Assembly (NCBI GenBank): GCA_965371785.1
Contig: CBDUZS010000039.1
Location: forward strand, 1-23,761
DNA: 23,761 nucleotides
From: CBDUZS01 sp965371785
GTDB lineage: Bacteria > Fermentibacterota > Fermentibacteria > Fermentibacterales > JCC-6
Direction of reading: 5' to 3'
Below are positions 22,893 through 23,761 of this stretch, one piece after another. The translations under genes and the position numbers were made by a program. Each line of letters starts with the position of its first letter. Within the stretch, counting starts at the first letter, position 1. Under the pieces are notes generated by a model. That model ran no database searches. It saw nothing but the letters and a program-made list of their open reading frames with translations, and was not told the origin of the DNA.

Positions 22893-23761
22893 ATGTACAC
22901 GAGGATTGCTCTACTCCTTGCATTTGCAGCATCCCTTGCTGCCGCTGAACCGATCGTTGTCCACGAGTGGGGGCTGATCGTCAACACGGGAACCTCTGCC
23001 ACCCTCGAGGGCTCCCCTCCTGCTCCTATAACCGGTGATATCTGGGGAATGGAGGACAAGGCGCCGGTAGTCTACTTTCACGGTGCTGCGGTTCCGGGAG
23101 ATTTCACCGTGAGAATCCCGGACGGCATACTGACGACTTGTATGCCCGAACCGGATATGGGCGGAGAAGGATACTCCTATGCCACCTGGTCAGACCTGAG
23201 GCTGAGAGAACCCGATGACAGCGTACTCGACGACATTCTCCCCGGGTCTGAGTTCGAGGAGTACTGGAGAGATGTTGATGCGCTGGAGATATACCGTGGC
23301 TCCGACGGCTTCAGTGACAGGTTCATCTTCTACGAATCGACCGTTGGTAACGCATCTATCCTGCCGCTCACGGCTCCCAGGGGAGTGGCAGCGGTGAGAA
23401 TGGACCACCCTGACCTGGAAGTACTCCTGCTCCGGATGGATTCATCAGCCATGAAGGTTACCGGAGTACAGGCTCTCACCGATGAACATCTTCTCGATGA
23501 AGGATGGAGTGATCTCGATCGGGATCAGGTGCGAAGCGTTCTGATGGGCTGGTCGGAAGGGATCATAAATCCGGACGAGTTCACGGCATTCTGGAACACA
23601 TGGGGGGAATGGCTGCTGGACGATTCACACAGCACTTCGCAGGGAGCGGTGATGATGGTGGTGTATGCAGTTCCGCCCGTGATACTCGACAGGATAAGCC
23701 ATATCTCTTTCGAACCTTACGTCGACCTGCCCGTCGAATACAACCGTTTCCTCATCTGTGC
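22893..23761 (+). CDS. exported protein of unknown function, VHEWG family, copy 3 (cut by window end)
   Basis: An open frame starts at ATG 22893, one base after the stop of copy 2, preceded by GAGGG in the end of copy 2. It runs without a stop for 289 codons to the window edge. The N-terminus MYTRIALLLAFAASLAAA is a good signal peptide. It is followed by VVHEWGLIV, KAPVVYFHG, GDFTV, DGFSDRFIFYE, GWSEGIINPDEFTAFWNTW and a final strand-rich part ending at EYNRFLI, matching the YSRYLLV end of copy 1. By that comparison only about ten residues are missing. It is more like copy 1 in its middle (YESTVGNASILPLTAPRG against YESTLEDVTFLPLHPGSE). Function unknown. Confidence 0.75.
   Translation, partial: MYTRIALLLAFAASLAAAEPIVVHEWGLIVNTGTSATLEGSPPAPITGDIWGMEDKAPVVYFHGAAVPGDFTVRIPDGILTTCMPEPDMGGEGYSYATWSDLRLREPDDSVLDDILPGSEFEEYWRDVDALEIYRGSDGFSDRFIFYESTVGNASILPLTAPRGVAAVRMDHPDLEVLLLRMDSSAMKVTGVQALTDEHLLDEGWSDLDRDQVRSVLMGWSEGIINPDEFTAFWNTWGEWLLDDSHSTSQGAVMMVVYAVPPVILDRISHISFEPYVDLPVEYNRFLIC

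Noticed and set aside
1..23761. CRISPR array, tRNA/rRNA genes, insertion sequences, phage or defence systems
   Set aside because: No regularly spaced direct repeats outside the propeller gene, no transposase or integrase motifs and no cloverleaf sequences were seen. The PglZ domain belongs to a receiver-domain PorX protein, not to a BREX or Pgl defence cluster, since no other BREX genes are nearby.

Overview
The window reads as a chromosomal segment of a Gram-negative bacterium, probably from the FCB superphylum and possibly one of its candidate phyla rather than a classical Bacteroidota member. Three things point that way. There is a PorX-type response regulator with a PglZ phosphatase domain next to a PorY-type histidine kinase. 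A secreted beta-propeller protein carries a C-terminal tail like a type IX secretion (T9SS) sorting domain. Lipoproteins and signal-peptide proteins are abundant. The phylum assignment is inference; no rRNA or marker tree is available here. GTG and TTG starts with good Shine-Dalgarno sequences are frequent.

Layout, left to right. (1) 40-1942, minus strand: a small metal(loid)-resistance-type operon running arsR-like regulator, ArsP/DUF318-type permease, thioredoxin-like CPKC protein. A palindromic operator candidate lies upstream, and the permease is split by one in-frame TAA. (2) 2051-4999, minus: an O-antigen-ligase-like membrane protein with a very long soluble tail. (3) 5226-7079, plus: a secreted seven-repeat propeller with the sorting-domain-like tail, followed by a hairpin between convergent genes. 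(4) 7143-16357, minus: a compact, mostly overlapping run of nine genes. Its order is porY-like kinase, porX-like regulator, tsaE, tsaB, a rimI::purine nucleoside phosphorylase fusion, folC, a small two-helix membrane protein, a SUMF1-domain lipoprotein and a second lipoprotein with internal duplication. (5) 16526-18430, plus, divergent from porY: a membrane-anchored protein with two Tim44-like/zinc-ribbon units and a TerB-like tail. (6) 18454-20088, minus: a GT39/ArnT-type membrane glycosyltransferase. (7) 20200-20982, plus: exodeoxyribonuclease III. (8) 21028 to the window end, plus: three consecutive paralogous exported proteins of unknown function that share VHEWG and FHG motifs; the last is cut by the window edge.

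How the parts may work together. The PorY-PorX pair, by analogy with Bacteroidota, may control export of proteins such as the 5226-7079 product. It is translationally coupled to the tRNA t6A genes tsaE and tsaB and to folate and purine salvage genes. The two sugar-transfer membrane proteins fit cell-surface glycan assembly. No tRNA, rRNA, CRISPR array, insertion sequence or phage gene was recognised, and no gene-free stretch exceeds 300 bases; the largest gap is 5000-5225, between divergent genes.

The best candidates for something undescribed are the VHEWG triplet, the duplicated Tim44/zinc-ribbon/TerB protein divergent from a PorXY operon, and the rimI-PNP fusion.
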